Shown: one piece after another, positions 21,401 through 35,290 of the stretch
Layout of the letters: every line of letters starts with the position of its first letter
How positions within the stretch are numbered: position 1 is the first letter of the stretch
Origin: Atrichornis clamosus
Taxonomy: Eukaryota; Chordata; Aves; Passeriformes; Menuridae
Direction: 5' to 3'
Assembly (NCBI GenBank): GCA_013400975.1
Contig: WBMZ01014157.1
Coordinates: 1 to 64,000 of the forward strand
DNA length: 64,000 bases
Translations under genes and position numbers: made by a program
The notes under the pieces: model-generated
Database searches by the model: none
The model's input: the letters and a program-made list of their open reading frames with translations, nothing else
Told to the model about the DNA's origin: nothing

Positions 21401-24400
21401 TTTTACATCCTGTCTGTTCAGAGTAACTGCTGAGAGCTTAAAAACAGTCAGACTGGTAGTTCCTGTGTGCAGCAGAAATTATTACTTAACCTAATATATT
21501 ACCCTAATCCATTTTGACTGTTATATCAATTATCCTGATAGACAGCAATTGGAGTCTTTTACAAGATGCAGGAGAAACACATATGTGAGCTTCACTATTG
21601 TGATCTTATCAAAATTGCATTGTATTAACACGTTCTTCGGGTTTCCTTAGTATTCACAAAGAACCCATTCAGGCTCTGGCTGCTTCTCCTGCATTGTTTC
21701 CTGTTAATGATGCTAAATGCCTTGAGAGATCTGCTTGGGGACCCTCCTTCCACATGCAACTGTCTTTTTGGGTCTTGAAAAAAACCAACTCGCACAATTG
21801 ACAAAGTATGTACAGGACTTGGATCACAGTATTAAATATGTAGAGGAGACAAGTCGCCCTCTGACATGGCACGCACTCTCGCATTCATTAATGTTCATTA
21901 ACATTCATAAACTATTTGGAGGAGTCAGAGGTGTGTGCAGTTTTCAGGGTACTTCTGCAAACTTCCCTTTCAAGTCAGGAATGACCATTCAGGCAATTGT
22001 TTTATGAAGCTTTACAGGTAAGTCTGGTTGAGATAGGTAGACAGGCAAATGGTGCCCCTGGTCAAGTAGATTGAATGTGAAGCCACGAGATGCATGATAA
22101 AATTTTAGGCTTGTTGTAATCAATGGCTGAACACATAATAAAATCACTTGTCTGGATTTCAGCCATTCTTCATCTGCCACTAATGAGATATATAACTGTG
22201 TCTGCTGCTTGGGTATAAACTCTATAAATTGTGCAAGTAGCCATGCTTGCACAAAACTCAGGTATTTTGAGGAAGATCATATATACATGTTCAACAGAAA
22301 CTTTATGGTGACTCTCATATAACAAGAACAGTATTTGAACCGGTCTCCAAATAAGATAAATTTGTTATTAATGTCAGCTAAGTTTTGAGCAGTCACTGCA
22401 TGAGTAACAGGTGGACGGGACTTGTACAGAGATAGAGAAAATGTTTGTTTATGCTTTTTTAATTATAAAACAGCTTGTACACCACATAAACAGTAATACT
22501 TTTTTAAAGTAGATTTTTTTCCCTTCTTTAATAATTTCTGTGGGCTATTTGAAAAGTGAAGTATGGACACCTCTGTATGGTAACCTTCAGCAAAATTTTT
22601 AAAGATATACAAATATGTGGTTTTGAAAATGCCTGAATTCTCTTGCTTTTTTCACATGTAAAACTTACATTAAGCTGTGGCCATAGGTAGATACATACAG
22701 CGGGTATATTACTCACCAAAACAAATTCTTTTTAAGATGAGTCTGTGTAAAGTAGTGCTTCCATTGAAGTGAATCCAATAGCAAGACTCCAACTTGGTTG
22801 AAGTCAGGATTTCTCTCTCCGAGGACTTGTAAATGGTGATATATTAGTTGGAAAGCCTTTCTTAGTTGTGCTAACAGAAAGCCACTGAGTATGGTTTTGA
22901 GTAAGGGAAAGAATTTGCCCTTTAATCTGCAGTATATCTTGAGGGAGGAGGTTTTGAACATTGTATTTTTTGTTTAAACTAGAACAAATCCTTTAGGTAA
23001 AGACAATATCCATTGCACAGAGAGCAACAAAGAGAAATTATGCTGTAGCTGAAGTTCACACATCAGCACAGAAATGTTTCGAAATTGTATCCTTAATAAT
23101 AATTTTTCTCCAAGCAGAAAGATACTTTATCTCTTTCATTGCTCATTTCAGGAAATAAGTCTCAGAACCTTTGCAGGCAAAGCAGATGCAATTGGTTTCC
23201 AAGAAAGAGGTTGGTAATTCCATCATGCCAAATCACTAAAAAAGCTATTTAAGGGACAAGTTAGAGTCATTATGATCTTTTTTCATCTTTTTGCTCTTTG
23301 TGGTTTTCTTTGCATTATTAAAGTTTCAAACAGTAATTAAGTGATATCCCAGAGCAAGCTTTGTGCGTTGCAAAGCTCTGTACACCTCTCGTCACATTCC
23401 TGAAGCCATTTTTTTGACTGTATAATAAATGGAAAGCAGAACTCTAGTAATTTATTTAGCTTCCTTGGTTTTTTTGACTTGTTCATTTTCAGAAGAGCTT
23501 TTGGTGATCTTAAAACAGAAAAAAAAAAAAGGAGGAATTCTATCCTTTCTCTGCACTTCTGTGGTGTGAGTATTCCAGACACTTTGCACAAGTATAGAAG
23601 CAGGGGTATCCGTTCTCTGTTTGACTTCCCTGGGTCAACATTTGAATATTTAGCTTGCCTGCTCTACTCATTCAGTGCTACATAAATGTCATGGATAGAA
23701 ACTTCAAAAAAGTTCTCACTTTTAGTAATTTGAATGTAATAAGGCAGTTGAAAAGGGCATTTATTTAATTTTTAAAATGTCTAATGATTTATTTGGAATC
23801 TATCTAACAAAATAAGCATCTAGTCCAAGTCTAACTATGAGAATAAAAGAAATATGAGAAATTTCAGGTAACCTTTGAGAAAATCTTACAGTAAAGAGTA
23901 GAAGACAGGCAAAAAGAATGAACTAAGAGCCCAAGTCTCTGTAAGACATGGAGTAGTGGGAAATTTTCACTTCTGGATTCTTGGATTGAATCTGATCTCA
24001 CCAGCTGTCAGCTCAGTTGTGTCCCAGGTGGTGTTTCAGTGTAGAGTGAGCAAGTGCCTAAGTTATCTATCTCTTATTTTGCATGCCTGTCATAGCCCCA
24101 CTGCCTCTTGCAGTCTAGGAAACTGAAAGGAAAGGAAAATTTTTCTTCTTTCAGAAACAAAAGTAATGTGTAAAGCTCTTCTGTTTACAGCAATTATGCT
24201 CTGTATTTCAAGGCTCAGGGTAACTATCTTATGTACCTGGGTTAGATGTGGAAAGATACAGTTCAGGAGGTTGCATTACTTGTTTTGGATTCTTTTGCTC
24301 AGCCAGATACCTGGGGATCTTCTGGTAACTAGTTCATTATGGTTACCTTCCTTTATTTGAGAGGGAATAGCCAGACCCAGAGACAAAAGCCTAGTCAGCT

Positions 24401-25925
24401 TGAGGATGAGGGCAGAATCACAGGAAGTTTGAAGGCAGTTCAAAATCACTTCATTCCCTTCATATCCTGTCTTAAGCTGTATGTCTGATTTTGCACTTCC
24501 AGAGAGTGCAAAGAGTTGGACCCACAGCTTATGATTTAAACTGCTGCTGACATAAAGCTTGAGTTTGGGTGGCAACACATCAGCACCATGAATGACTTAT
24601 GAATGAAACAGAAATTTTTAAGGGACATTTTAATACTTGGCTCGAGTGAAAAGTAGAGAATATTATTTATGCAGATGGAAATGTCTGTGCCCACTGAGGT
24701 GCAGTGTTGTCTTTGCTAATCTCAGATATATTTGTGTTTGAGTGTGGATTTTCTCCTTGTAGTCGGTCTGTCAGTGAAGTCATAGCCCCACAGCTGACAT
24801 CATAGTCTGTAATCATGGAAAGTATTGCAATCTCACAAATACAGGCTCTGAACGATTGGAAAATGAGCTGTAAGACAGGAAGTTGGTGTTTAAACTCAAA
24901 TCAATGGCAATTATCAGAAATTGAGAAAGTAATAAGACATAGTTCTGTAGGGCCAAACTGATTCTTGGTGTAGTACTGCTGAAGGAACTGGAGTTACCCC
25001 AGAGAGGAACTTACCCTTGCGTCTGGAATGACTCGATGGCAAGCACAGAGAGGAAGTGAATTTATGCTCCAGTTTAATACATTGGAAAGTTTTCCCTCAT
25101 CTGAAAGTCTTTCTTTATCTCTGAATTTCCTGGCTTTTGTGGATTTATATTAGATCTTTAATGTTATTTCAATGTATTTTTTCTGGTGTTTGATGTCTTT
25201 TAGGTTGTTTTTGCTGGGGTTATAATATATATGTATTTAATGAAAGCAAAAGCTGTCTTCCATTAAGGAGGTTGCAAAGTTTTCATGAACACTGCATAGC
25301 TACCAAGTGCAAGGTGTCTCCTTGTTTCAGATTGGTGGTTGTTACTTCTGTGGCTGAAACATTCATTTCAATAAGAAGATGCAGGTATCTCTAAAAGAAC
25401 ATTTTAGCACCTCTTTTCCAAGGCTAAATATTACTGTAATTTTTACTTTTTGATCAAAGGATTGCCTCACGAACTCTATATGCAGGGTGCTTGTAACCTC
25501 TTAAAATTAGTGATCTGCAGCATAAATAGAAGATCAATACATTATGCTTGTCAAAACCTTGACAAATAATTATTTGTAAGACACGTAGAAAAATGGGATA
25601 AGAGTCACATATTGTACCTATATGCAAGTTGCTCAGCTTTATTCAGAAGATACCAGAATTCTCTATTCCAAGCCTGGTAAGAGGCAGAGATAATGTACAG
25701 TCAGGCCACGGGGAGTGGAGACTTTTGAGGATGCAAGTGAATAAAGAGTGATTTTTTGCACAAGCCAAATGCCTAACAGAAACAGAACTTGTTTCTCCCT
25801 CACTGGCATGGTCTCCTGAGTCCATGGCATTTACCCAATTATGTCATGGTGTAAGAGAACAAGGGGCAAGGGCCACAAGTTTCAGCAAGGAAAGTTCCCA
25901 TGGAGCAAGGAAAAGAAATCCACCA
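18465..25925. other. Mostly unique intron 3 sequence
   Basis: About 7.5 kb with no gene or clear young mobile element. Several moderately long frames (for example minus 19127-19600) have no recognisable domain. Weak resemblance to an old palindromic avian/reptilian repeat is noted at about 22735-22815 and 24945-25010. Confidence 0.5.
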
Positions 25926-25929
25926 TAGA

Positions 25930-26095
25930 AGGAGGTGAGCAGGGGACGTGCTCTGTAGAGAGGCTGAGGAATCTCCCTCCTTGAAGAAAGCCCAGGCCAA
26001 CGTAATCTAACTTTTGATTTAGAAGTCAGTCCAGCTTTGATTAGAAGGTGGGATGAGAAAAGCTCTAGTCACCTTCCAAAACAAAATTTAGATGC
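25930..26095 (+). mobile_element. Decayed CR1 3'-end fragment
   Basis: GAGGCTGAGGAATCTCCCTC matches the CR1 segment GGCTGTGGAATCTCCATCCTTGGAG. It is followed by GGCCAACGTAATCTAAC, a CAGCTTTGATTAGAAGGTGG stretch and GTCACCTTCCAAAACAAAAT, in the order of the CR1 3' end (CTGATCTAAC, GCTTTGAGCAGGAGGTTGGA, CCCTTCCAACC). Divergence is high and the terminal repeat is lost. Confidence 0.65.
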
Positions 26096-29000
26096 TTTTA
26101 TGCTATACCCGTCAATGTACTTGAGCCTATTGTATCTCAAATACTTTAATGACTGAAAATGCCACCAAAGTGTTCTTCCATCTTCACCAGTAGTGAAATG
26201 GCAGGTATTTGAGGCTCCACTAGTTACAAGTTTTCTTTTGTGGCAGATGAAGCCTGGAATGAATAGTAGTGTTGGCCCAGCATTGCTTTAACTGCTCATC
26301 TCACTCAGTGCTAAGTGAAGGGAGGAGGACTAAGAACCCTAGTTCTGGAAAGTCTTGGTGAGAGCCAGATGACATCCCAGTACTGTGTGTGCTGCATTAC
26401 CTCTTTGCTTCTGAGAGAAAGAGATTTCCCCCCATTATTAATTGGATTTTTGCCCCTTGTACTGAGAATCTGCTGCTCTTTGTCTTAAACAAAGGTGAAA
26501 GGCAATTCATCTGTTTCTGCTGTGTTATGTAGAAGAGCAGAGCCAGGGGACCAAAGTCTATCCAAGCACCCCGTGCTTGTTCTGTGAGCAGTAAGGCAGG
26601 GCACATGCCAGAAAGCTGTGCTTCTGGCAGCCCTACTGGAGGCCTGTGAGGGAAGGATCTGGGGGCAGAACATGGATGGGCTGTGAAAGTGGGAAAACAG
26701 CATGGATTTGTGCCTGTAACAGGATCAGCTGTAAAGGTAGTAGACAACATACTGTTCTTGTTCCTCTACTGCACTTGTTGATGTTTCCTTTGTATGTGCA
26801 ATGACAGGTTACACTTCTATGTCTGTTATGCAAGAGAGGGCAACTTGTCATTCCATCAGGGCAGTGTGAGTTTGGATACACATCCAGCTGCAGAGATCCA
26901 GGAGCTGTCTGGGATGCAGTCAAGACACAGTTAGCTCTGGGGTGTCTGTTGGCCACAACACTTTAGGCCTGGAAAGGGGAAGTGCTCCCATGTGCATTGG
27001 CTGCACACCCCATACTGATCACGCAGAGCCACAACCTCTCTGCTCTGCTCTGACCTCACCTATTACAGCTGATTGACAGATCTGCCACCCCGCTGCTGCA
27101 GATGGCTGCTGCCAGACTGGGACAGAGAGGTTGCAGTGGTCAGTGATCTGATGGGAAAGGTCCTTGCTCAGGCCCCATCAGGCAAAGGTTTCAGCTGCAA
27201 GCTTACGCCTGTACTGCCATGCTGACCCTGCAGCTGGCCATCTTCATCCGTGTCCTGTGACTTGCTGCACCCATGTCACCTTTGCCAGAGAGAGAGAGTT
27301 CACCAGTCTGAGCATTAGGGTGTCTCGTGGCAAAAATATGTGGGCAGCAGTGCTCTGATGGATATTGCAGCAGGTAGGCACCATCAGGAGTCGGTTTTAG
27401 TTTGATCTGAAATCCATCAAGGAGCTTATTTTATCACTATGCCAAATGCATTGTTTTCCAGAGGAAAAAAAGTTACTCATCCATAGATTAGCCACAGAAT
27501 AATAGTTTTGTTCTCTTTTGAGAACAGAAGAGAAGCATTGTGTTCACAGTAGTTTGAAAGTAAGGTCCAGTGTTCTGTATCTTACTAAGATGTAGCAAAT
27601 ATATTCACAGCCAGTAGATTTTCCTGAATGTTGCCCCTGGACCAAAAGTCATGAAGGAAAATTCTTCTGTCCCTGGTCTGTGTCAGCACTGTGTGAACAT
27701 ATGTCATAGATCAGGTCTGGAGGAAAGTTTTTGTTTTCCTTTTTTTTTTATTTCTGTGAATACTTGCAGTAAAACTTTTTTAACAGTTCATCTGTTCAAC
27801 CTGTTTATTCCCTACTTGTGGTTTTACTAATCCTTATTTTTTGTGACATCATAATGATTTCCACAGCAACCAATTGTGAGGCTGCAAACAAAGGGTTATG
27901 ATTTCAGGTGCAGAATGAACAGACAAACTCCTAAGAAACAGGTTTTCAGGCAAATGGCCCTATTAATAAAGAATAAGAGGATTGGGTAAAAATCCCCAAA
28001 CAGATGATGTGCAGTACCAAGAGAGGTGATTCAAGCTCAACAGTTGTTAGGATTTCCTGTGAGGCTATACTATTGTTTGAAGGCCATAAAAATACATGAA
28101 TCTGCAAGAAATTATTTTTTCATCTCTGTTAGAAATGCTCAAGTTGATATTTAAAGCTGCTGTGTTAGTCAGAACAAAGTTACCTCTTGACTTGTGTGTT
28201 GTTTCAAAACAACACAAGCCCCCAGGATATAACTATTATTAGAAAAGACACTAGATTCCTTAAGGACTTTGTTGTGAGTGTGATCCATGTGTAGGTGACA
28301 GCTGTAACGAGTTTCTTGCAAAAGCTTCCTCAGATTATCAACAGCAAACATTTCTGATGAACTTCATTGCATTCACTGTTGGAATGAAGGGACAAGGTGA
28401 AGGATTCCTACTAGCAGTAATCTTACCTTTGATGATGTTTCCTATGTCCAACTTCACTTTTGGGTTTATGGCTCTTCTCTCACTTCTGCTGCTTAGTGGG
28501 GCTCATAAACCCCACTTGAAAGAGTCATGACAGTCCTTGACATTCAGGACTGTCCCCCTTGCATCCCCACCAAGCAGACAGATTTTTAACTCCCCTCCAA
28601 CAACCTGGAGTTGTTAGTTTAAACAAGACAGAAGATGTAGGACTGAGTCCATAACAACCAGGTAGTTACTGAGGTTATCCTTCCATGCTCGTATCCCTGT
28701 GGTCCTTGTTCTTGTTCGTTTTGCAGTGTGCTGGGAAAGCTTACAAATCACAGCAGCTTTGCAAACTTGTTACTTATACTTCTTCCTGGCTACTGACAGA
28801 GATAGAAACTTGTCTGTGTCCATGCTTTGGCCTTGGTTCAAGACTCTGTGCAGAGCTCATGGCCCCAGTTCGCTTCAGACAGGGACCTGTCACCCTCAGC
28901 CACTCCCTGTGGCAGTGATCTTCTCCCACTACCCCATCTCTGTGCGTTTTTGTCAAAAAGCGCCTGGAAGGGAATAGCAAGTTTGTGGAGCTTTCATTAA

Positions 29001-31341
29001 ATGCATGGCATATCCTGGGTGGTGGTTTCCTCTCTCCATGCTTTTTCTTTAGCTTCTTCCCATATTCGACCTCAAGACAGGATTCATATTTTTTGGTGTG
29101 TCAATTAATAAAGTTGCAATAGGTCTTGCCTTATTAAGTTGTGTTTGTGTCCTTCAGGCATTTTTGTCTTACTCTTGTTTCTTTCTTCTGATAACAACAG
29201 GAGGGATTTCTGTGTGGGCCACGTGTTCTGACTCTAAATACTTTCCAAATTTCCTTTCCCTTATAGTTTCCCACAGGCACTATTTCTTAAGTTTCTCTGA
29301 AAAACTTCCCCTAGGATTTGTCTCTTTTTTTCCCCTAGTTTGGACAGGGATTCTCTGCTTCCTGGAGTTTTAGTAATTACATCCTCTGTGCCCAGCCATG
29401 GCCTGTTAGTGGAGTCGTGTGCACTGGGTTTCTTACGGGAATTTTCTGTTTGTTACTCCCAAGAGAGCAGAAAATCTTCTCACAACTGGTATTGGAGTAA
29501 GAACAACAAATGCATTGGGCTTTTCCTGAGCAGCAGGACTGGCTGGGAGGGGCTTCTGACTCGATTTATCCATCCTGAGAAAACAACCAGTGTAGGTTTG
29601 CTCTTCATTTCCATGAGACAAGATGGGAACAGTCATTCTGGGGAGTGAGGTGTATTGTGCATAACATTTTAATCATATTTCTTGTGTAAAGTTTACAATT
29701 GCTTGTCAAGATGGTACCTTTTCCCTTTTGAACAGTGGGACATTTTTGGTAACCCTGTACCTGGTACAGTTTCTTCAAGTGCTTAAAAATTAAGTTTGTA
29801 TGAAGATAAACATACTGGATTGTTACAGTGATACTGACATCTTCTCAGGGATGTGGAGTATTTTAAGTTTGTGTGGGCAATATTCAGCTAATTAGGATAG
29901 ATTTATAATTGAGGTGATTAATCACTTTTCCCAATAACTAATGAGTCAAGATGAGTAGTGATCAGCCATCCCTTGAGCTGCCTCAGTGGTCCAAATATAA
30001 AGCCATGCTGCGAAGAAATTAGAAGATTAATTGTAAGGTTCTTGTTTTATTCTTCTTGTTGCCTATCATGTTTTCTCTTTTGTCCTCTGGGACAGGTCTT
30101 CCAGCCTGCTGCAGGGTGCTGTGGGCCTCTCTTTCCAGTTCTCTTTCAGCTAAGTAAACCTGATGTATGGGAATGGTGCTCCTAGAAATATTTACCCTCG
30201 TAGACACTGCTCTCCCTGGGCCTTGTCGACAAAAGAGCAGATCTTTCAGCTTTGTGTGGAAATGTACAGACATCGACAGGTGGTGTCTGCTGAGGTTTTT
30301 GTATGCCAGAAGGGACAAATCAGATAAAAAGAAAACCCGCATCTATCAGGTATCTGTGGTTGTCAGTGGATAAATGCAAACACACTCTCTTCACATTCCT
30401 GGTCCGGAAGCACTCTGAAATCCTGCTGCAGTTGTTGTGAAGTCACTCGCCTTTATACGCGCTGAGCCGTATTTTAGCCGTGCTGTGGGTGGTTATTTTA
30501 GTCTCAGTTTCACAGTAACTGTACCTGGAACGATTGCAGCAGCAACCATGTGAAACATCTTAATGCAGACGGCAGCAATGGGTGGCAGTAGGCTGGAATC
30601 TTCCATACCCCCACCTCCGCTGCAGCCGTGCTGCACATCGGGGCTTCCCGCAGCTGGGAGTACTTAACTCACAGCCTCCAAGTAAGTAGCTTCTATTTAA
30701 TTTTGAGCACCAGAACATCTCTGCTAAAATAGAAACTGAATTTCCTCAAGCTTGTGGAGCTAGGATTGGAGACATACACGTCCACTAGGAAGTTGAAATG
30801 TTAAAAAAATTGAGATTAGTCTCATGTTCTGGGATTGATTTTCTTTTTTAGTCTCTCCTTAGCTGCTTCTCTTTCTTAAATGAGTATTTTGTTCCATTAG
30901 CTTTGGTGAAGAGAACTCCCAGAGACTGATGGGTTTTAATTTTCGTTCAGTTAAATATTCTTTAAATGTTACATATGTAAAACCACCATGGCTGATGAGC
31001 ACATTATAGTATATTTATGTAACTTACAAAAATACTTAAGGGCCTCCAGTCTTTATGTTACACCTGAATAATGCCTTTGTTTGAAGAAGTCAGGAGGTTA
31101 TGAGTGGCTGTGGTGAGGAGTTGTGTAAGGATCAGTCACATCTGATTTGGTCAGAATGAAATGGTGAATGAGAAATCAGAAAGAGATATCCTTTGTGTGA
31201 ATTGTGTGCCATGTGAGAAAGGACAGATTGACCAGTATGTAACTTGTGAGGTCCTGTGAAGTGCTTGCATTTGAGCAATTTTTCTACATACATCTGCACT
31301 CAGACATTCAAACTAAAGAAGTTTCAAGGCAAACACCTTTT

Positions 31342-31455
31342 AATATAGAGAACAGAAAATATTAATATAAGACATAGAAAATATTAAATCATACATAAAA
31401 TTATATTTTACTACATTGTATGCAAATAGAAAATACTAAATAATATAGAAAACAA
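31342..31455. repeat. AT-rich degenerate tandem repeat
   Basis: The motif ATAGAAAATATTAA and variants (ACAGAAAATATTAA, ATAGAAAATACTAA, ATAGAAAACAATATT) recur irregularly over about 110 bases, alternating with other AT-rich sequence. It looks like an eroded low-complexity repeat. Confidence 0.6.
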
Positions 31456-34400
31456 TATTGCAGTTAAAGCATTTCAATCCTAATGTTTTTAAGCCCAAAA
31501 GACTGAAAATTCAGGTTATATTTGGAAAAAAGTCCCCAGTAAACAACATAAAACCTAGGTTGTTCATATGCTGTTTCCCAAAGCTGGAAAAATATGCAAA
31601 CATTTACTTAAGGTCAGTTGACTTTGTCTCCTCCTGATGTCTCTTTCCTCACAACCAGAATTTTAGTGACCTTTCCTGTAGAGACTCTGCAATAGTGATG
31701 CCTAATACTAAAACTATTTTTAAAAATAAGTTAATTTTCATCACAATTCTAGCAGACATCAGTAGGGACAAAATGTTATCCTCTCCAGTGGGAGGTTCTT
31801 TTTGTCTTTTTAATTATGATTTTTTTTCTTTCTCTCTTTTAAATTGTGATTTTTATTTTATCCTCAAATAGGTCATCTTTAAATGTGAAATGTGTACCGG
31901 GATATCATTTAAAGAGAGCTGGCCAACCTTCTGGCTCCGTTTCATCTGACAGATTATGTTTTGTCTGGACTCACTGTGGCAGCTCCTGTTGATGCCCAGC
32001 TGGGTGGGGAGCATGCTCAGGTCTGAAGACTGTGTTGTTTGTTGGTTAAGTTCAACCTGCAGGTTGTGAGGAGGGCATCACTGATTTGTACCCAGTGATA
32101 GCAAAGTTACTTAATTTCATATTTCTTGCCAGAAAAAGGGGTCCATCTTGCTCCTGAAGTCCTATGCAACCCAGCAGCCATTAATCAATGATTATTTCTG
32201 GGTCCTTACTCACCAAAATGTTGTCTTTCTAAATGGAAAATGGTGTGACACAAACCCTTAATTTATGAAATAAATACAATGGAATGCTATGTACAAAATA
32301 CATAAAATGTATCAAATGAACTAAGAACAGTATGTAATGATTTGGCAGACAATCTCACTCTCCATGCATGCAGCTCAGGCTGCATTTAATGTCCTATGTG
32401 TGGCATTCAGCTCCCTGCGACTTTTGCATTTAGTTCACTGACGTACGCACTGGTTTTCTTGAAGTACATAGGAAAAGGAAGTTTTGCAGCAACTAATCTC
32501 TTTCAGGAAAAATATGATAGTGTAGCACTTTACAAAATAAATATGAAAAGTAAATGTTTGGCAGGGTTAGTGAGAAGAGTTAATGTAACGTAGATAATCA
32601 GAATTGAACAACCCTGTCTTTCACTTGTTTGCATGCTTATAGTGCTAATCGCTGCCTCACTTTTTATTTTAAAAGTTGCAAGTTGATACGCTGCTTTAAA
32701 AGGCATGAACTTTTCTTACCAAGTGAATGAGCAATGATATACTTTCAAGAATACTTGTTAAAGAGTCATTTCCTAGTACCACAACCTGAGGAAGTAATTT
32801 GAAATGAGTAACTAGTCTATTTAATAAGTCAGCTAATGTACTCTTGAAAGGAATGGAAATAATTTAATATCAGACTAAAATATTTGATAAAGAACCTATT
32901 GTACCTTCATCTCTCAGGCTTGAATCAAGTATTTAAAATCTGTGGAAGTGTTTTCTGTGACTTGAGTGTGGGTTAATCAGATTTTTTCAAATACATTAAA
33001 CAATTAGACTCATTGATCCTTTACATGGTTCTTTCAGAAGATTGTGTATATAGATGGTAATTTTGACCTTTATTAACATTGCCTTCTGTGGTGGTCAGTG
33101 GAGATTTGTGAATAGTCATGAGGTGCTGATGTATAATTGTCAGTTTGCTATTACTACCGAATGTCTCCTTACTACTAGAATGCAGTTAGCAGAGCTAAGC
33201 AAGAAAAGCTGTTTGTTCAGCTAAAGTCCAAAACTTTGATTTTAATATGTTTGACAAGGTCTTTCACAAGAAAACCATTTCCCTTCAGGCAGACTTCCAA
33301 GTGTTTTTAAGTGGCATTTGTAGGTCAGACAGAAGTACTGCCGAGCTATCTTAGCCTGTTGCAAGTAAAATCACCTCCTTCACATAGTAGTAACAGAATC
33401 TTATGGCTCTAGAAATTTTTCTATGTATTAAAAATGAGTGTAACAACAGGAATAGATGCACTAGTAGTAATGAGTCCTAAAATAAATGCAGAAAACCCCC
33501 AATGGATATGCAGTTGCTTTTCAGCACTTTTCATCACTTTTTCAGTGATTTTTGTGGTTTTCTTTCCCAGGAAGGAATTTTGCACATGTTGAATGAGCAG
33601 GCCTGAAAATTCACTTTCATAGGAAAGTCATTAATGATGGATTATAGTAGAAATTGATGCAGCTATCGAGTTTTAATTTGTTTCTTTAGGATTTTTTTCT
33701 AAAAGAACTAGAAAATAATAGAAAAATATGTTCCTTTAAAGTATCCTGTATAGTGCAGTAGCTAAGATGCATTGATTTATTCAGTTCACTAACTTCAGGG
33801 GTTTTTTGCCTTTTGCTGCTATTGCTGTTTTTTCAACAGGAATGGAATTCACGATGCAAAGATTTTTGTAATTAAAGTTGGGGTTTCTTTTCATCAGGGG
33901 CTTGAGAATCACTGTGCAGAAAGTATCTGAAATGCTTATTGCTTTATGCTATAAAAGCTGTTAGCAGAGGTTCAGCACTTTCAGCACATCGTTTGACATT
34001 TGGAGTCATCACAGCAAGTTCGGCTCCTTCATTTCCCCACCGCCTTTTGCTGCTCTGATGGAATCCAACCCACTCAGTTGCTCCCCTAGAAGCATGCCAG
34101 GTTGCTCTGTTGCTGCTGCAGCAGATGCAGTTCCACACTTTCTCAGCCTAGGAAGGCATCTGCAGCACTGTCTCAAAGGCTGGGCCTCTCCTGGTGTTAC
34201 AGCTGTGGCTTTTCGCAGATGTGAAGTAGATGGCTCCTGCAACCACTGATCACCCTGACTCTTTCTCAGGTTCATGTGATCCCAGAAGGGCAATCTTGCA
34301 AGCAGTGTGACATTCTCATCGTACGCCTTATGAAAGAAAATGAACATATAAGAGTTTCTAAACATAAGGTGTCATAAGATGCCCTAGCTTATGGAGACCT

Positions 34401-35069
34401 GAGCAAAATAATGAATGTTTACACATATTTCTCTGCTTCAGCTTCTTCTTAGCTTTATAGGGAGAGAGAATGTGAGAAGTCTGTGATGTCCTTTCTGATG
34501 CTTCTGTTCTCTTCTGATCATAGAGTCACTTTCTTTTTGGCAGCGAATTTCTATCTGCCTCAGCTAGTTCAGCAGTGAGACATGTTTGCCCCCTAGGAAA
34601 GTGTGCTTCCTTTGTCCTAAAGCCTCCTGTGTGTGTGAGACCTGTCCTTGTCTCCCTTGCCTTCTTATTTTTAAAAGCTTTTCCTAACACTTAGTTTCTT
34701 TATTCTGTTTATTCTTTAGACCTGTGTTTCTTCTCAGAAACTGGGAAAAAAGTCTGATCGAGAAGAGGTAGTGTAAGAAAGAGCATCTGACAGTGATTGT
34801 GGACTGGTTTGAAAAGTCTGTGGACAGTGGGACTGAGCATGCATGAAAAGAAAAGGGGTGAACAGGAATGTGCTTTCAGAGCAAGAGAGGCTGAAAGAAC
34901 AGATAGAGAGAATCATGCTCTCTAGACAGTTAAAGACATGAGGAAAGTGTGTAAAAGTAATCAGTGTAATACTTGGGGTTGCGGAGGCTCTTTTCTCTGT
35001 GTCTTTTTGATTAGGAGACTGAGCCCTTGGGTATGAACTGGGATGATAAAACAGGATTGAGTGGCAAGG

Positions 35070-35290
35070 ATTTAGTATGGGAAAGAGAAGAAGAGAAAAT
35101 GCAGGGGTAGCATAGAAAAGGCATCACAGAAAGAAAAAAAGGGAAAAATGGGTGGATGAAAAGGAAAGAGGAAGCAGACACTAAGGACAAATGGAAAGAA
35201 AGATAGGCTGTAATCTACTGTACAACATGAAAGAAAGGAAAAGTGGAGCAAAGCCAGAGGGGGTAAGAAAAAGAAAGAGATTACATTGCA
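35070..35290. repeat. Purine-rich (GA/A) low-complexity region
   Basis: A long + strand stretch dominated by A and G, with repeated GAAAG, AAAGGAA and GAGAAG words. No internal period is obvious and no coding potential is recognised. Confidence 0.6.

Noticed and set aside
28529..28554. Perfect 9-base hairpin as microRNA or terminator
   Set aside because: The stem is far too short for a pre-miRNA and there is no supporting context.
33200..33240. TTTGTTCAG-containing stretch as HMGA2 exon 4
   Set aside because: The flanking codons do not encode PQQVVQKKPAQ and no matching splice sites frame it.
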